A stretch of DNA of 33,172 bases from Ignavibacteriales bacterium. GTDB taxonomy: Bacteria; Bacteroidota; Ignavibacteria; Ignavibacteriales; Ignavibacteriaceae. Below the pieces are notes generated by a model. The model saw only the letters and a list, made by a program, of their open reading frames with translations, did no database searches and was not told the DNA's origin. The stretch is from assembly GCA_012517155.1 (NCBI GenBank), contig JAAYVN010000062.1, positions 1 to 33,172 on the forward strand, read 5' to 3'. The position numbers and the translations under genes were made by a program. Positions 1 to 10,571 of the stretch are shown here, piece after piece; positions within the stretch are counted from its first letter, which is position 1; each line of letters begins with the position of its first letter.

Positions 1-593
1 AAGCCGTCGAAAACTCCTTCAGCTGTGTAGCAGAAATCGATAGCTGCGGAACCGAGACGTCTAATTGCTCGAGTTTTCTTAAGCATTGTAGTGAAGATTT
101 CTATGGCATTGTAGGGATTATCATTAATATCATAAGGAAATCCCGTAACGAGTACGGACCTTCGGAGGTTATCGTTTTCGTTAACTGATAGTTTCCGATC
201 GTTTGCATAGGCACCCGAGCCAGCTTCTGCGGAATAAATAATCTCTCTCATCACATCAAGAACTACTCCGGCTATTGTTTCTTTTCGTTTGAGGAGTCCG
301 ATTGAAACAGCGAAGATCGGCAGTTTGTGGGCAAAATTTGTGGTACCGTCCAAGGGGTCAATTACCCACGTATACTCGGATGAGGAAAGGTGTTCGCCAC
401 TTTCTTCCGTAATAATGTTGTGTGTTGGGAAGTTTTTACGGATATAATTAATTATCTCTGCTTCCGATTTTTTATCTGTTTCAGTAACAATGTTTGACTC
501 ATTTGTTTTAAATTCGATATTGACGTTTTTCTTAAAACCATTTCTTATGATATCGGCGGCTATCTCCGCTGCTTCGGTAAGTTTGTGAATCAT
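1..593 (-). CDS. suhB: Inositol monophosphatase family protein (5' part, runs off left edge)
   Basis: Translated by reading the minus strand from the ATG at 593-591; the 3' end lies outside the window, so about 197 residues are visible. The family hydrolyses inositol phosphates and related sugar or nucleotide phosphates with Mg2+ in the cytoplasm. Seen: the metal-binding ITEESGE stretch at residues 61-67 and the signature WVIDPLDGTTNF at about 76-87, which holds the two metal-binding aspartates (D79, D82), followed by the usual FAVSIGLL strand. The start is supported by AAGG (plus-strand cctt at 599-602) five bases upstream. The reading frame is intact as far as it can be followed. SuhB-like enzymes can also dephosphorylate other substrates, so the family is sure and the exact substrate is not. 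The gene is divergent from groES, separated by about 760 bases. Confidence 0.93.
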   Translation of the reverse strand, partial: MIHKLTEAAEIAADIIRNGFKKNVNIEFKTNESNIVTETDKKSEAEIINYIRKNFPTHNIITEESGEHLSSSEYTWVIDPLDGTTNFAHKLPIFAVSIGLLKRKETIAGVVLDVMREIIYSAEAGSGAYANDRKLSVNENDNLRRSVLVTGFPYDINDNPYNAIEIFTTMLKKTRAIRRLGSAAIDFCYTAEGVFDG

Positions 594-1009
594 TTCAACC
601 TTAGTTTTGAAAAAAATAATTGTAAATATATGGAAAAAATCTGTGAAAATAATTCTTAGGTGGTGAAGTTGCAGAGTTTATAGAAAATCACGCCATAGTA
701 TGGAGAGAATCAGAGATATTGGGAAAGAAGGACCAGATTTTTTTTCGATCTGAACTCGTTCTGAACAGTATTTGCTCTCGTTTGGGTTGATTCTAATGAA
801 AAAGTAGTAATATTTAGTTGTTTTCAGGGTGTTTGATGGGCAAAGAATGCCATTTATTAGCATTTAAGGGGGGATTTTTCCCCATTTTGATGTGATTTTG
901 GTGAGTTTGTATTCAGGCAGGCGTTATGGTTTGATCGAGGGAGGATCGAAGGAGGAGTGAGGGGGGAGTTTTTTAATTCTGGCTGTTTAGGATGTGAATA
1001 GTGCTGAGG

Positions 1010-1156
1010 TTACTACAATTTCCATTTATTTTTGCATAAAATCAACACTTTTAGCAAGGTAGTCATTGTAGTAAACATTTTTTAAACATTTTTGATAAAT
1101 TTATTTAGGGAAAAATGTTTCTGTATCCAGTGACTACACTTACTACACAACTACAG
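1010..1156. repeat. Cluster of TACTACA-type boxes, including a 10-bp inverted repeat
   Basis: TTACTACAAT at 1010-1019 and its exact reverse complement ATTGTAGTAA at 1065-1074 form a perfect inverted repeat with 45 bases between the arms. Further copies of the core follow: GACTACAC at 1132-1139, TTACTACA at 1140-1147 and AACTACAG at 1149-1156. The pattern is seen directly. It may be a binding-site cluster or the remnant of a mobile or plasmid-like region; nothing in the sequence decides between these. Confidence 0.5.
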
Positions 1157-1241
1157 AAACAAAATGAGATGTTGGAAATGGTTGAAACTGGGATTTAGTC
1201 TGATCAACGTTAAAAAAGTAAAAAATTCCATGATTTTGCTC

Positions 1242-1270
1242 TTGACTTGAAATAGTAAAAGGTGTATTTT
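1242..1270 (+). promoter_or_regulatory. groES promoter, sigma70 type
   Basis: TTGACT at 1242-1247, a 17-base spacer and TATTTT at 1265-1270. Transcription would start near 1277, giving a leader of about 75 bases. The -10 element touches the CIRCE operator, so repressor binding would block RNA polymerase. Confidence 0.75.
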
Positions 1271-1295
1271 AGCACTCACGAATTTAGACTGCTAA
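1269..1295. promoter_or_regulatory. CIRCE operator (HrcA binding site) of groESL
   Basis: Left arm TTAGCACTC at 1269-1277, nine-base spacer, right arm GACTGCTAA at 1287-1295. The CIRCE consensus is TTAGCACTC-N9-GAGTGCTAA, so the left arm is perfect and the right arm has one mismatch (GAC for GAG). Its place over the promoter start region is the normal one for HrcA repression of chaperonin operons. hrcA itself is not in the window. Confidence 0.93.
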
Positions 1296-1352
1296 TAATA
1301 ATTGTAGTTTTAATTAACAATAAATAGTATAAAATATATTGGAGGTAAAAAA

Positions 1353-3301
<1,949 letters not shown>

Positions 3302-3323
3302 AATCTTTTTGATTCTTTGTATT

Positions 3324-3354
3324 AAAGCGGAGTTAAGCACTCCGCTTTTTTTTT
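3324..3354 (+). terminator. Rho-independent terminator of groESL
   Basis: Nine-base-pair stem AAAGCGGAG (3324-3332) with CTCCGCTTT (3340-3348), a seven-base loop, then a T run that reaches 3354. Confidence 0.93.
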
Positions 3355-3459
3355 GCCAAGATTTAGAGTTTTTCTAATCAAATCGAAGAAATTTTGGTAC
3401 TGTTTACATCTTACGAAAGAATTTTTCTAAAAAAACCTTTAAATATTTTCTAAAACCTC

Positions 3460-3489
3460 TTGACAACTATTTTTTTTTAGTTATATTTG
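3460..3489 (+). promoter_or_regulatory. Promoter of the receptor-to-glpT operon
   Basis: TTGACA at 3460-3465, a 16-base spacer and TATATT at 3482-3487, continuing to the TAnnTTTG form (TATATTTG, 3482-3489). Transcription should start near 3496, about 55 bases ahead of the receptor gene. This is the best promoter match in the window and the only clear one found before the long gene run 3552-22262. Confidence 0.8.
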
Positions 3490-3503
3490 CACTGTGGATT
3501 AAC

Positions 3504-3515
3504 TTGTATAGACAA
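3504..3515. promoter_or_regulatory. Candidate operator for a HutC-type GntR regulator
   Basis: TTGTATAGACAA is a palindrome apart from one base pair and contains GT-N-TA-N-AC, the operator consensus of the HutC subfamily of GntR regulators. It lies at about +8 to +20 from the expected start of transcription, a normal place for a repressor. A regulator with a GntR helix-turn-helix and UTRA domain is encoded at 12236-13030 in the same gene run. Binding is an inference. Confidence 0.6.
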
Positions 3516-3551
3516 CTAAACAATTAAAATAGTAATTTAACCAGGTCCGAT

Positions 3552-6263
3552 ATGAGAATACGAACAATTTTTCTTCTGATGTTGATGATATTTGCACAAA
3601 CAACGATTCTAAACGGTGGAACTACCGGAAAGATAAAAGGGAAAGTCATTGACAGAGATACAAAAGAACCCTTAATTGGTGCAAATGTTCTATTGGAAGG
3701 AACGACATTAGGAGCGGCAACTGATCTAAACGGAGACTATTTCATAATAAATATTCCTCCGGGTAAATATACATTAAAAGCCTCATATATTGGATATCAG
3801 CCGACCCGTGTTGTTGATATTGAAGTTTTTGTAGACCGGACAACAACCAGAGATGTTGAGCTTGTTTCAACATCTTTTCAGACCGGGGAAGTAGTGATAG
3901 TTGCTCAAAGAGAAAAGATTGAGATGGACAGAACAAATACAGCGAGCTATATTTCATCCAATCAAATAGAAGCATTACCGGCGCTTGAGATTGGTGACTT
4001 GCTTCAACTCCAGGCTGGTATTGTGAAAGGTGCTTCAGGATCTCTTCATATGCGTGGCGGCAGAGGGGGAGAAATTGCATACTTAATAGATGGTGTTCCA
4101 GTGACAGATCAATACAGAGGTGGAAGTGCCGTTGGTTTAGAGAACAATTGGGTAAAAGAGCTTCAGGTAATAAGCGGTACATTCAATGCGGAATATGGAC
4201 AAGCACAGTCAGGAGTGGTAAATATTGTTTCGAAAGAGGGGAGCTCGAAATTTGGAGGAAAGTTGCAGGTAGCCGGGGGGGATTATCTTTCGTCCAGGAG
4301 TAATATTTTTATGAACATAGATAAATATGATCTGGGTGAGAAGGATGCTACATTAACGCTGTTTGGACCCATGGGACTTCCGGATCTCTCGTTTTATACT
4401 TCTATCAGATATAGTGCATCAGATGGTTGGTTGTACGGGCAGAGACGAACGAAGACAGATGATACAGTTCCTATTCAGGCATTTATTCAGCAAAAACAAC
4501 TTGCTATAAGTGACGATGAGAGAATATACGGAATAAGAGTTCCTGATTCACTTATGACGGGAGACAAGACATTTGTTGCAATGAATCCAAGTGATAAGAT
4601 TGCGTTCTATGGAAAGATCTCAGCAAAATTAATGGGAAATCTGAAACTAAACTTCTCATCTTTTTACAATACAAATGAGTACAAAAGTTACACAAATTCA
4701 AGAAGGTACGCGCCGGATGGCTCGAGGACATATTATGGTATTAATCATAATCAGATACTCAACTTAAACCATGTGCTTTCCAACAGAACTTTTTATACAT
4801 TAAGTTTTTCTTACTATAACAATAATACTAAAAGCTATCTTTATGATGACCCGATGGATCCGAGATACAGAGGGACTGCCCATTCATTTGAGGGTTACTA
4901 TTATGGAGGAACTGACAACTATCGTTCGGATATCACTAACAGCGCGCTTGGAATAAAGGGAGATTTCAACAGTCAATTTGATAATTATAATCAATTAAAA
5001 ACCGGTTTTGAGATTAAATTACATAAAGTGGATTATAAAAGTTCAAACACAGTTTCAAACGGTCCAGTCTATAAAGAACCAAATCTTCAAGTACCTGCAC
5101 AAAACACATCAAATAATAACTTATATCTTGTAGAACCACTTGAAGCAGCGTTTTATATTCAGGATAAACTGGAACTAAAGTCAATTATTATTAATGCGGG
5201 TTTGAGAGTTGATTACTGGAATCCCAATGCCAAAGTACCTGAGAATTTAAGAGCATCAACAAATCCTAATGACGGAATAAGGCTTAATACAGGACTTTTA
5301 AATGCAGAGAAGAGGATTCAGGTGAGTCCGCGTTTCGGTTTGGCTTATCCGATTTCTGCCGATGGAGTTGTACATGTTTCCTATGGACACTTTTTTCAAT
5401 TACCAAGATTCAATGCAATATTCAATAATTATGAATTTGAAGTGGAGCTTGGCGGGCTGGAAACAACAATGGGTAATGCTAATCTGAAACCTGAAAGGAC
5501 AATTGCTTATGAATTGGGTTTGCAACAGAATATTATGGATCTGTTCAGCGTTGAAATAACAGCATACTACAAAGACATTAACAATCTGCTTGCACAAGAG
5601 ATTATTAACACAACAGATAAAAAAGTATATGCCAGATATACAAACAGGGACTATGGAAACGTAAAAGGAATAACGGTTTTATTAAGGAATAATTTTTCAG
5701 CAAACGTTTCCGGTTCCCTGGATTATACTTATCAGGTGGCTAAAGGCAATGCCTCAGATCCGAATGCTGTATTTACGAATTTTCAGACAAGTCCTCCCAA
5801 AGAAAGTGAGAAACAAGTACTGCCACTTGATTGGGATCAGAGACACACTTTAAATGCATCAATAATGTTGGGAGATATGACAAGTTGGGGGATGTCAATT
5901 ACAGGAAGATTCAGCACAGGACAACCATACACACCTTCAAATCCATCAAGTTCAATAACGACACAATTTGAGAATTCCGACAGAAAGCCAAGTTTTTATA
6001 ATATTGATATGAATATTTACAAATTTTTTGAAGTATTCGGGACAAGAATAAAGCTATATTGTCAAATTTATAACCTGACGGACCAACTGAATGAGAGATA
6101 TGTATATGCCAGCAGTGGCAGAGCTGACTATCCATTCAGAAATGCAACTGAACTGCAATTGCTGAAACAGAATCCCAACTTTACAGTTGAAGAAATAGAC
6201 TTAAGGCCGAATTATTACTCGGAACCGAGAAAAGTATTAATCGGTTTCAGTCTTGATTTTTAA
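3552..6263 (+). CDS. TonB-dependent outer-membrane receptor with carboxypeptidase-regulatory-like domain
   Basis: A 903-residue protein with a signal peptide (residues about 1-23). Residues about 26-108 form a CarboxypepD_reg-like beta domain (GKVIDRDTKEPLIGANVLLEG, DYFIINIPPGKYTLKASYIGY). The plug follows at about 120-230, with LPALEIGDLLQLQAGI, LHMRGGRGGEIAYLIDGVPV and FNAEYGQAQSGVVNIV. The rest is a beta-barrel rich in aromatic residues, ending in FSLDF with the terminal phenylalanine typical of outer-membrane barrels. Such receptors import large or scarce ligands with TonB energy. No SusD-like partner is encoded next to it; instead a T9SS cargo protein and a PorV-like protein follow. The Shine-Dalgarno is weak (AGG at 3543-3545). 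The ligand cannot be read from the sequence; the downstream glp genes suggest a glycerol-phosphate compound. Confidence 0.9.
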   Translation: MRIRTIFLLMLMIFAQTTILNGGTTGKIKGKVIDRDTKEPLIGANVLLEGTTLGAATDLNGDYFIINIPPGKYTLKASYIGYQPTRVVDIEVFVDRTTTRDVELVSTSFQTGEVVIVAQREKIEMDRTNTASYISSNQIEALPALEIGDLLQLQAGIVKGASGSLHMRGGRGGEIAYLIDGVPVTDQYRGGSAVGLENNWVKELQVISGTFNAEYGQAQSGVVNIVSKEGSSKFGGKLQVAGGDYLSSRSNIFMNIDKYDLGEKDATLTLFGPMGLPDLSFYTSIRYSASDGWLYGQRRTKTDDTVPIQAFIQQKQLAISDDERIYGIRVPDSLMTGDKTFVAMNPSDKIAFYGKISAKLMGNLKLNFSSFYNTNEYKSYTNSRRYAPDGSRTYYGINHNQILNLNHVLSNRTFYTLSFSYYNNNTKSYLYDDPMDPRYRGTAHSFEGYYYGGTDNYRSDITNSALGIKGDFNSQFDNYNQLKTGFEIKLHKVDYKSSNTVSNGPVYKEPNLQVPAQNTSNNNLYLVEPLEAAFYIQDKLELKSIIINAGLRVDYWNPNAKVPENLRASTNPNDGIRLNTGLLNAEKRIQVSPRFGLAYPISADGVVHVSYGHFFQLPRFNAIFNNYEFEVELGGLETTMGNANLKPERTIAYELGLQQNIMDLFSVEITAYYKDINNLLAQEIINTTDKKVYARYTNRDYGNVKGITVLLRNNFSANVSGSLDYTYQVAKGNASDPNAVFTNFQTSPPKESEKQVLPLDWDQRHTLNASIMLGDMTSWGMSITGRFSTGQPYTPSNPSSSITTQFENSDRKPSFYNIDMNIYKFFEVFGTRIKLYCQIYNLTDQLNERYVYASSGRADYPFRNATELQLLKQNPNFTVEEIDLRPNYYSEPRKVLIGFSLDF

Positions 6264-6267
6264 GGAG
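6262..6267 (+). promoter_or_regulatory. Ribosome binding site deciding the start of the 1060-residue protein
   Basis: AAGGAG overlaps the stop codon of the receptor gene. It is three bases from the ATG at 6271 and nine bases from the ATG at 6277, so the second ATG is favoured. Confidence 0.6.
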
Positions 6268-6276
6268 TTAATGAAT

Positions 6277-9200
6277 ATGATAAAATCAATAAACACTCAG
6301 AGTAGAATATTCAATATGAGATTGATAATTTTAATGTTTTCTGTTCTATGTATAACTTCACTTTCTTTTGCTCAGAACGAAGAAGGGGAAAAGCAGACAG
6401 CTCCAAAACCGAATTTTAGAAAAGTAAGCGGAATCCAGGAAAGAAGGACGGGAATTCATGATGGGAATCTTGTATATACAAGGTTTTCAAACTTCGGAAA
6501 TCTTGGCAGCAGATATGAACCGCCAAAAATGGAATGGCCGAAAGGGTCGGGACAATGGTACGGATATGAGTTTATCATGATTGCCGGAGCAGAAGTAGTT
6601 GACAAGCAAGGAAATACAATTCATATAATATCCGAGAATTACACGAATCCGGGTTCATTTGATATAAGTCCTGATGGGACACACACATATGGCTGGGAAC
6701 CCTTACCGGGGTATTTTAATTCCGGAGCAGAAAATAAATACAACTATCCGGCAATGAGTCATATGAAGGAAACCTGGCCACAAAACTGGCAATACGATTA
6801 TCCAGGAACACCGGGTAGCAGGGACGGATACTGGAATGGAGAGTTTGGCGCTTATGTAAGGGCAGATCAAGAAAGTTATTATGTAATGGATGACAGAAAC
6901 AATGATGAGTTTGCTTATTATCCATTTATCAGCAATACACAAGACACAATGTCTTTTCCAACAGGAAGAAGGGGATTAGGTCTTGAGGTAAAAGTTCGAG
7001 GGTACCAATGGTCTCAGGTTGAAGCTGAGGATATATTAATAGTCAGGTTCGATATTCAAAACGTAAGTGAGAAGGATCTTTCGAAAGCTATTTTCGGTAT
7101 GTATGTTGATCCGGCTATCGGAGGTGAAGGAGACTCACAGGATGATAATGCATTTTTTGATACGGAAGAAGATATTACATATTGCTGGGACCTAGATGGT
7201 CTAGATAATAAAGGAAGACCCGGAGTAGGATATTTCGGGTATGCATTTCTTGAGAGTCCAGGAGATCCTCTGAACGGATCAGATGATGATGAAGATGGTT
7301 TAATTGATGAGAGACAAGATAACGGTGCAGGAAGTATAGTTTTTGGGCCAATCGGGAATTATGGAGAACCGAAATCACACTGGTCCGGAGATGAAGATGG
7401 TGACTGGAGAACATTCACAGATGATAATGGTGATAATAAATGGAGCAATGGTGAGGATATTGGGGATGATCTGGGATCAGACGGAATAGGTCCTTATGAT
7501 ATGGATTATCCCGGGCCAGACTCTGATGGTACTGAGGCAAACGGAAAACCGGATCATGGGGAACCAAATTTTGGAAAAACTGATAATGATGAATCTGATC
7601 AAATCGGATTAACAAGTTTTCTTTTAAGACCAGCAGGCAACATAAGTGATGACGAATCTACATGGAATGAAATGACGCCGGGAATGTTTAGCGGATTATT
7701 ACCAACGAATTTAGCGTTTATATATGGATCGGGTTACTTTACTCTTCCAAGGACTGAAACGCGAAAATTTGCAATTGCAAATCTTTTTGGAAATGATTTT
7801 GATGATATTCTACGAAATAAAAGAACAATGCAAAGGATTTACAATGCTGATTATAATTTCACAAAGCCCCCCCTACTTCCAAAAGTAACTGCTGTGGCAA
7901 GTGATAAGAAAGTGATTCTAACCTGGGATGACAGAGCAGAAAGTTCAAGAGATCCTATATACGGAGAAGATTTTGAAGGATATCTCATTTACCGCTCAAC
8001 TGATCCATCATTCAATCAAATAAAAACTATAACAGATTCATATGGTAATCCGATTTTCTGGCAGCCCATAGCGCAGTATGATGTTAAGAACGGACTGACA
8101 GGGCCACATCCAATAGCAATCGGGGAAACGGGAGCCCGATTTAATATGGGTAAAGATACGGGATTGAAGTATTATTTTGTTGACGAAAACGTAGAAAACG
8201 GAAGAACTTATTATTATGCAGTGTGCTCTTATGACAAGGGATATGCAGAGGATTTCTATTCAAGAGGAATTGTAAAGCAACCAAATCTAGCTAACGCTCC
8301 CCCAAGTGAGTGTACCAAGATAATTCAAACTGATCTTTTAGGTAACGTAATTTTTGTTGACAGAAACTGTGCAGTTGTTGTACCGAATGCACCAAGCGCA
8401 GGCTATATAAAAGGAAGTATTATTGACGGGGTTACGCATACAGGAGTAGCAACCGGAAGAATAATTGTGGAACCGGTACTTTCCGATACGATTAAGAATG
8501 GAAATGTATATGAAATAACATTTTTGGATACATCAAAAGCAAGAATAACAAGCGGAGTGAGAATTAAAAACATTACTACCGGAGATACGGTTTACTCAGC
8601 GAATTATTTTGATGCAGATGAAATAAAGAGTCAGATTATTGATGGAATGACAATGGTATTCCAGAATGACACAGTTGGAGTAAAGACCAAAGAGTGGATA
8701 CCCGGACCGGCGAATTTAGATGTAAATATTGCATTACTTGAATCTCCTAAGACAATTCCGATTCCGGAGGATTTTGAAATCAGGATAGGTTCGCCGAAAT
8801 CGGATACTTCGCATAATCCGCTTGCATTTTTAAGGCAACCCGTTAACTTTTCTGTATGGAGCACATCAAAGAATCTTAAATACAAAGCTTTGTTCAATGA
8901 AAGGATCTTTAAGGACAGTTTATTAAATTCAGGCGATGAAGTTGTAGTAGTATTCGATATAAAGGGATTCGACTACAAGACTGTATGGAGGTTAAATTTC
9001 GGTGATACTCTTGCTACAACGAAAATAACCCCTCAAGCGGGAGATATTCTTAAATTTACAGTAACAAAGCCCTTTAATATTGAGGATAATTATACATTCA
9101 CAACTAAAGCAGCAACTGTTGATTTAAGCAGGGCAAAAGAGCAAATGGAGAACATTTATGTTGTTCCCGATCCTTATGTAGTATCGGCATCATGGGAAAA

Positions 9201-9459
9201 ACCCTTGTTCTATTCTTCCGGAAGAGGAGAAAGACGAGTTGATTTTGTGAATTTGCCACAGGAGTGTACAATAAGAATATACTCAGCAAGCGGAAAACTA
9301 GTAAAAACATTGGAGCACAGCGGAACCGGAAGCAACGGTTCTCATCAGTGGGATCTTACAACCGATGATGGCTTAACAGTCTCATTTGGAATATACATTT
9401 TCCACGTTGACGCTCCGGGAATCGGGTCAAAAATTGGTAAATTCGCTATCATTAAATAG
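6277..9459 (+). CDS. Large secreted protein with C-terminal T9SS/FlgD-like domain
   Basis: About 1060 residues from the ATG at 6277; an ATG at 6271 and a TTG at 6253 are alternatives. A signal peptide ends near SLSFAQ. Residues about 328-443 are very rich in Asp and Gly, with repeated calcium-loop-like runs such as SDDDEDGLIDE and DSDGTEANGKPDHGEP. Residues about 531-680 resemble a fibronectin type III domain (PKVTAVASDKKVILTWDD). The C-terminal part begins with VVPDPYVVSASW near 960 and continues into FVNLPQECTIRIYSASGKLVKTLEH, the form common in FCB-group secreted proteins that carry a type IX or FlgD-like terminal domain. It follows the receptor by 13 bases and precedes a PorV-like gene by 21. 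It is probably a surface or outer-membrane-associated partner of the receptor. No enzyme motif was recognised. Confidence 0.78.
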   Translation: MIKSINTQSRIFNMRLIILMFSVLCITSLSFAQNEEGEKQTAPKPNFRKVSGIQERRTGIHDGNLVYTRFSNFGNLGSRYEPPKMEWPKGSGQWYGYEFIMIAGAEVVDKQGNTIHIISENYTNPGSFDISPDGTHTYGWEPLPGYFNSGAENKYNYPAMSHMKETWPQNWQYDYPGTPGSRDGYWNGEFGAYVRADQESYYVMDDRNNDEFAYYPFISNTQDTMSFPTGRRGLGLEVKVRGYQWSQVEAEDILIVRFDIQNVSEKDLSKAIFGMYVDPAIGGEGDSQDDNAFFDTEEDITYCWDLDGLDNKGRPGVGYFGYAFLESPGDPLNGSDDDEDGLIDERQDNGAGSIVFGPIGNYGEPKSHWSGDEDGDWRTFTDDNGDNKWSNGEDIGDDLGSDGIGPYDMDYPGPDSDGTEANGKPDHGEPNFGKTDNDESDQIGLTSFLLRPAGNISDDESTWNEMTPGMFSGLLPTNLAFIYGSGYFTLPRTETRKFAIANLFGNDFDDILRNKRTMQRIYNADYNFTKPPLLPKVTAVASDKKVILTWDDRAESSRDPIYGEDFEGYLIYRSTDPSFNQIKTITDSYGNPIFWQPIAQYDVKNGLTGPHPIAIGETGARFNMGKDTGLKYYFVDENVENGRTYYYAVCSYDKGYAEDFYSRGIVKQPNLANAPPSECTKIIQTDLLGNVIFVDRNCAVVVPNAPSAGYIKGSIIDGVTHTGVATGRIIVEPVLSDTIKNGNVYEITFLDTSKARITSGVRIKNITTGDTVYSANYFDADEIKSQIIDGMTMVFQNDTVGVKTKEWIPGPANLDVNIALLESPKTIPIPEDFEIRIGSPKSDTSHNPLAFLRQPVNFSVWSTSKNLKYKALFNERIFKDSLLNSGDEVVVVFDIKGFDYKTVWRLNFGDTLATTKITPQAGDILKFTVTKPFNIEDNYTFTTKAATVDLSRAKEQMENIYVVPDPYVVSASWEKPLFYSSGRGERRVDFVNLPQECTIRIYSASGKLVKTLEHSGTGSNGSHQWDLTTDDGLTVSFGIYIFHVDAPGIGSKIGKFAIIK
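6470..6483. promoter_or_regulatory. Second perfect GT-N-TA-N-AC palindrome, inside a gene
   Basis: CTTGTATATACAAG is a perfect 14-base palindrome and holds the same TTGT-N-TA-N-ACAA pattern as the candidate operator at 3504-3515. It lies about 190 bases inside the second gene of the operon. It may be a secondary operator or a coincidence of coding for LVYTR. Confidence 0.3.
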
Positions 9460-9470
9460 TCGCAAAGTAT

Positions 9471-9474
9471 GGAG
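9471..9474 (+). promoter_or_regulatory. Ribosome binding site deciding the start of the PorV-like gene
   Basis: GGAG lies six bases before the ATG at 9481. The ATG at 9469 has no such site and would add four residues in front of the signal peptide. Confidence 0.65.
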
Positions 9475-9480
9475 CTAAAA

Positions 9481-10545
9481 ATGAAATCGAAAAAATATAT
9501 TTATGGAATTTTATTCATAATAACATTAATTGTTCCAAACATGTATGCGCAGTCTGGTGAGGATGAATTTTCTAAGATGAACTTTGCTGAGTCAGTAACA
9601 AACAGGGGAACTTCAGCGGCAGCTTTTTTGGAAATAGGCGTTGGGGCGAGAGCGGAAGCTATGGGGAGTGCATTTACAGCTATCTCAAATGATGCGTCTG
9701 CGCTTTACTGGAATGCAGCAGGGATCTCCGGATTAACTGACGTAAGTATAACCGCGAGTCACACAGAATGGCTGGCGGAAACAAAATTCCAAAACCTGGG
9801 TTTAGTGATACCAATTGGCGATTCAAAAGCATTTGGTTTTTCGCTTACTATGCTAGATTATATGGATAAGCAACCTGTAAGAACTATAAGGTATCCGGAA
9901 GGGACCGGAGAATATTACGATGCCTCTGATCTGGCGATTGCAGTAAGCTATGCAATGAATATTACTGAGGGTTTTTCGTTTGGTATTACAGGAAAGTATA
10001 TCTATCAAACAATATGGCATGAATCCGCAGCAGCTTTTGCGGCTGATCTGGGAATACTTTACAAAACGGATTTGAAGGGATTAACATTAGGTGCAAGTAT
10101 CTCGAATTTTGGAAGTGATATGCGACTGGACGGAAGAGACTTAATAAGACCATATGATGAGGATCAGCAGAATTATTCTAACGACAAATTAAATGTCCTG
10201 TTAAAAACAGATGAGTTCTCTCTTCCGCTTCTATTCAGATTTGGTATTGCATATAATCTGGCGGTTCATTCGGATCACGATTTTAACCTTGCCGCAGATT
10301 TACTGCATCCAAGCAATAATGTTGAGTCTATGAATGTGGGCTTAGAATATGGGTTTAAGAATGTACTCTTTTTAAGAGGGGGTTATCAGTCATTATTTGA
10401 TAACAGAAGTGAGACAGGATTAACGCTTGGAATTGGTGTAAGAAATCCGCTTTCAGATTTTCTTGATATTGAATTCAATTATGCTTATTCAGATTGGGGA
10501 AAACTAAAAAGCGTTCAAAGATTTTCAATTGACTTACGCTTTTAA
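9481..10545 (+). CDS. PorV/PorQ-family outer-membrane protein
   Basis: A 354-residue protein with a signal peptide (MKSKKYIYGILFIITLI to MYAQ). The mature N-terminal part holds the family hallmark, GARAEAMGSAFTAISNDASALYWNAAG, a FadL-like start that opens a 14-strand barrel; amphipathic strands continue to the terminal FSIDLRF. PorV (LptO) of the type IX secretion system binds the C-terminal sorting domains of cargo and shuttles them to the surface attachment machinery; PorQ-type members have related roles. It is encoded directly behind a large T9SS-type cargo protein and in one run with three or four other cargo proteins, which suggests a shuttle dedicated to this locus. That role is inferred. 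Family assignment is strong; orthology to PorV itself is not shown. Confidence 0.85.
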   Translation: MKSKKYIYGILFIITLIVPNMYAQSGEDEFSKMNFAESVTNRGTSAAAFLEIGVGARAEAMGSAFTAISNDASALYWNAAGISGLTDVSITASHTEWLAETKFQNLGLVIPIGDSKAFGFSLTMLDYMDKQPVRTIRYPEGTGEYYDASDLAIAVSYAMNITEGFSFGITGKYIYQTIWHESAAAFAADLGILYKTDLKGLTLGASISNFGSDMRLDGRDLIRPYDEDQQNYSNDKLNVLLKTDEFSLPLLFRFGIAYNLAVHSDHDFNLAADLLHPSNNVESMNVGLEYGFKNVLFLRGGYQSLFDNRSETGLTLGIGVRNPLSDFLDIEFNYAYSDWGKLKSVQRFSIDLRF

Positions 10546-10571
10546 TGAATTGATGAAAAAGGTTTCTAGTG

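Larger units (their letters stand above)
594..1352. other. Non-coding stretch between suhB-like gene and groES
   Basis: I find no convincing gene here. A 61-codon minus-strand open frame (678-863) has no Shine-Dalgarno sequence, no recognisable motif and biased composition. The left part is A/T-rich and contains a purine-rich run near 935-970. A short G4/C4 hairpin lies at 870-883 (loop about six T/A bases, then ATTTTG), too weak to call a terminator with confidence. From 1010 to 1156 there are five ACTACA-type boxes in both orientations (separate entry). The right end carries the groES promoter and CIRCE operator. Confidence 0.7.

Noticed and set aside
678-863. A 61-codon minus-strand open frame in the suhB-groES gap
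   Set aside because: No ribosome binding site, no recognisable motif, unusual amino-acid make-up (many K, Y, S, I) and no neighbour in a shared transcript; most likely a chance frame.
870-883. G4/C4 hairpin as terminator
   Set aside because: The stem has four base pairs and is not followed by a proper T run; no gene ends close to it.
594-1352. Riboswitch or small RNA in the groES upstream gap
   Set aside because: No conserved riboswitch core or hairpin series was recognised, and the last part is fully explained by promoter and CIRCE operator.
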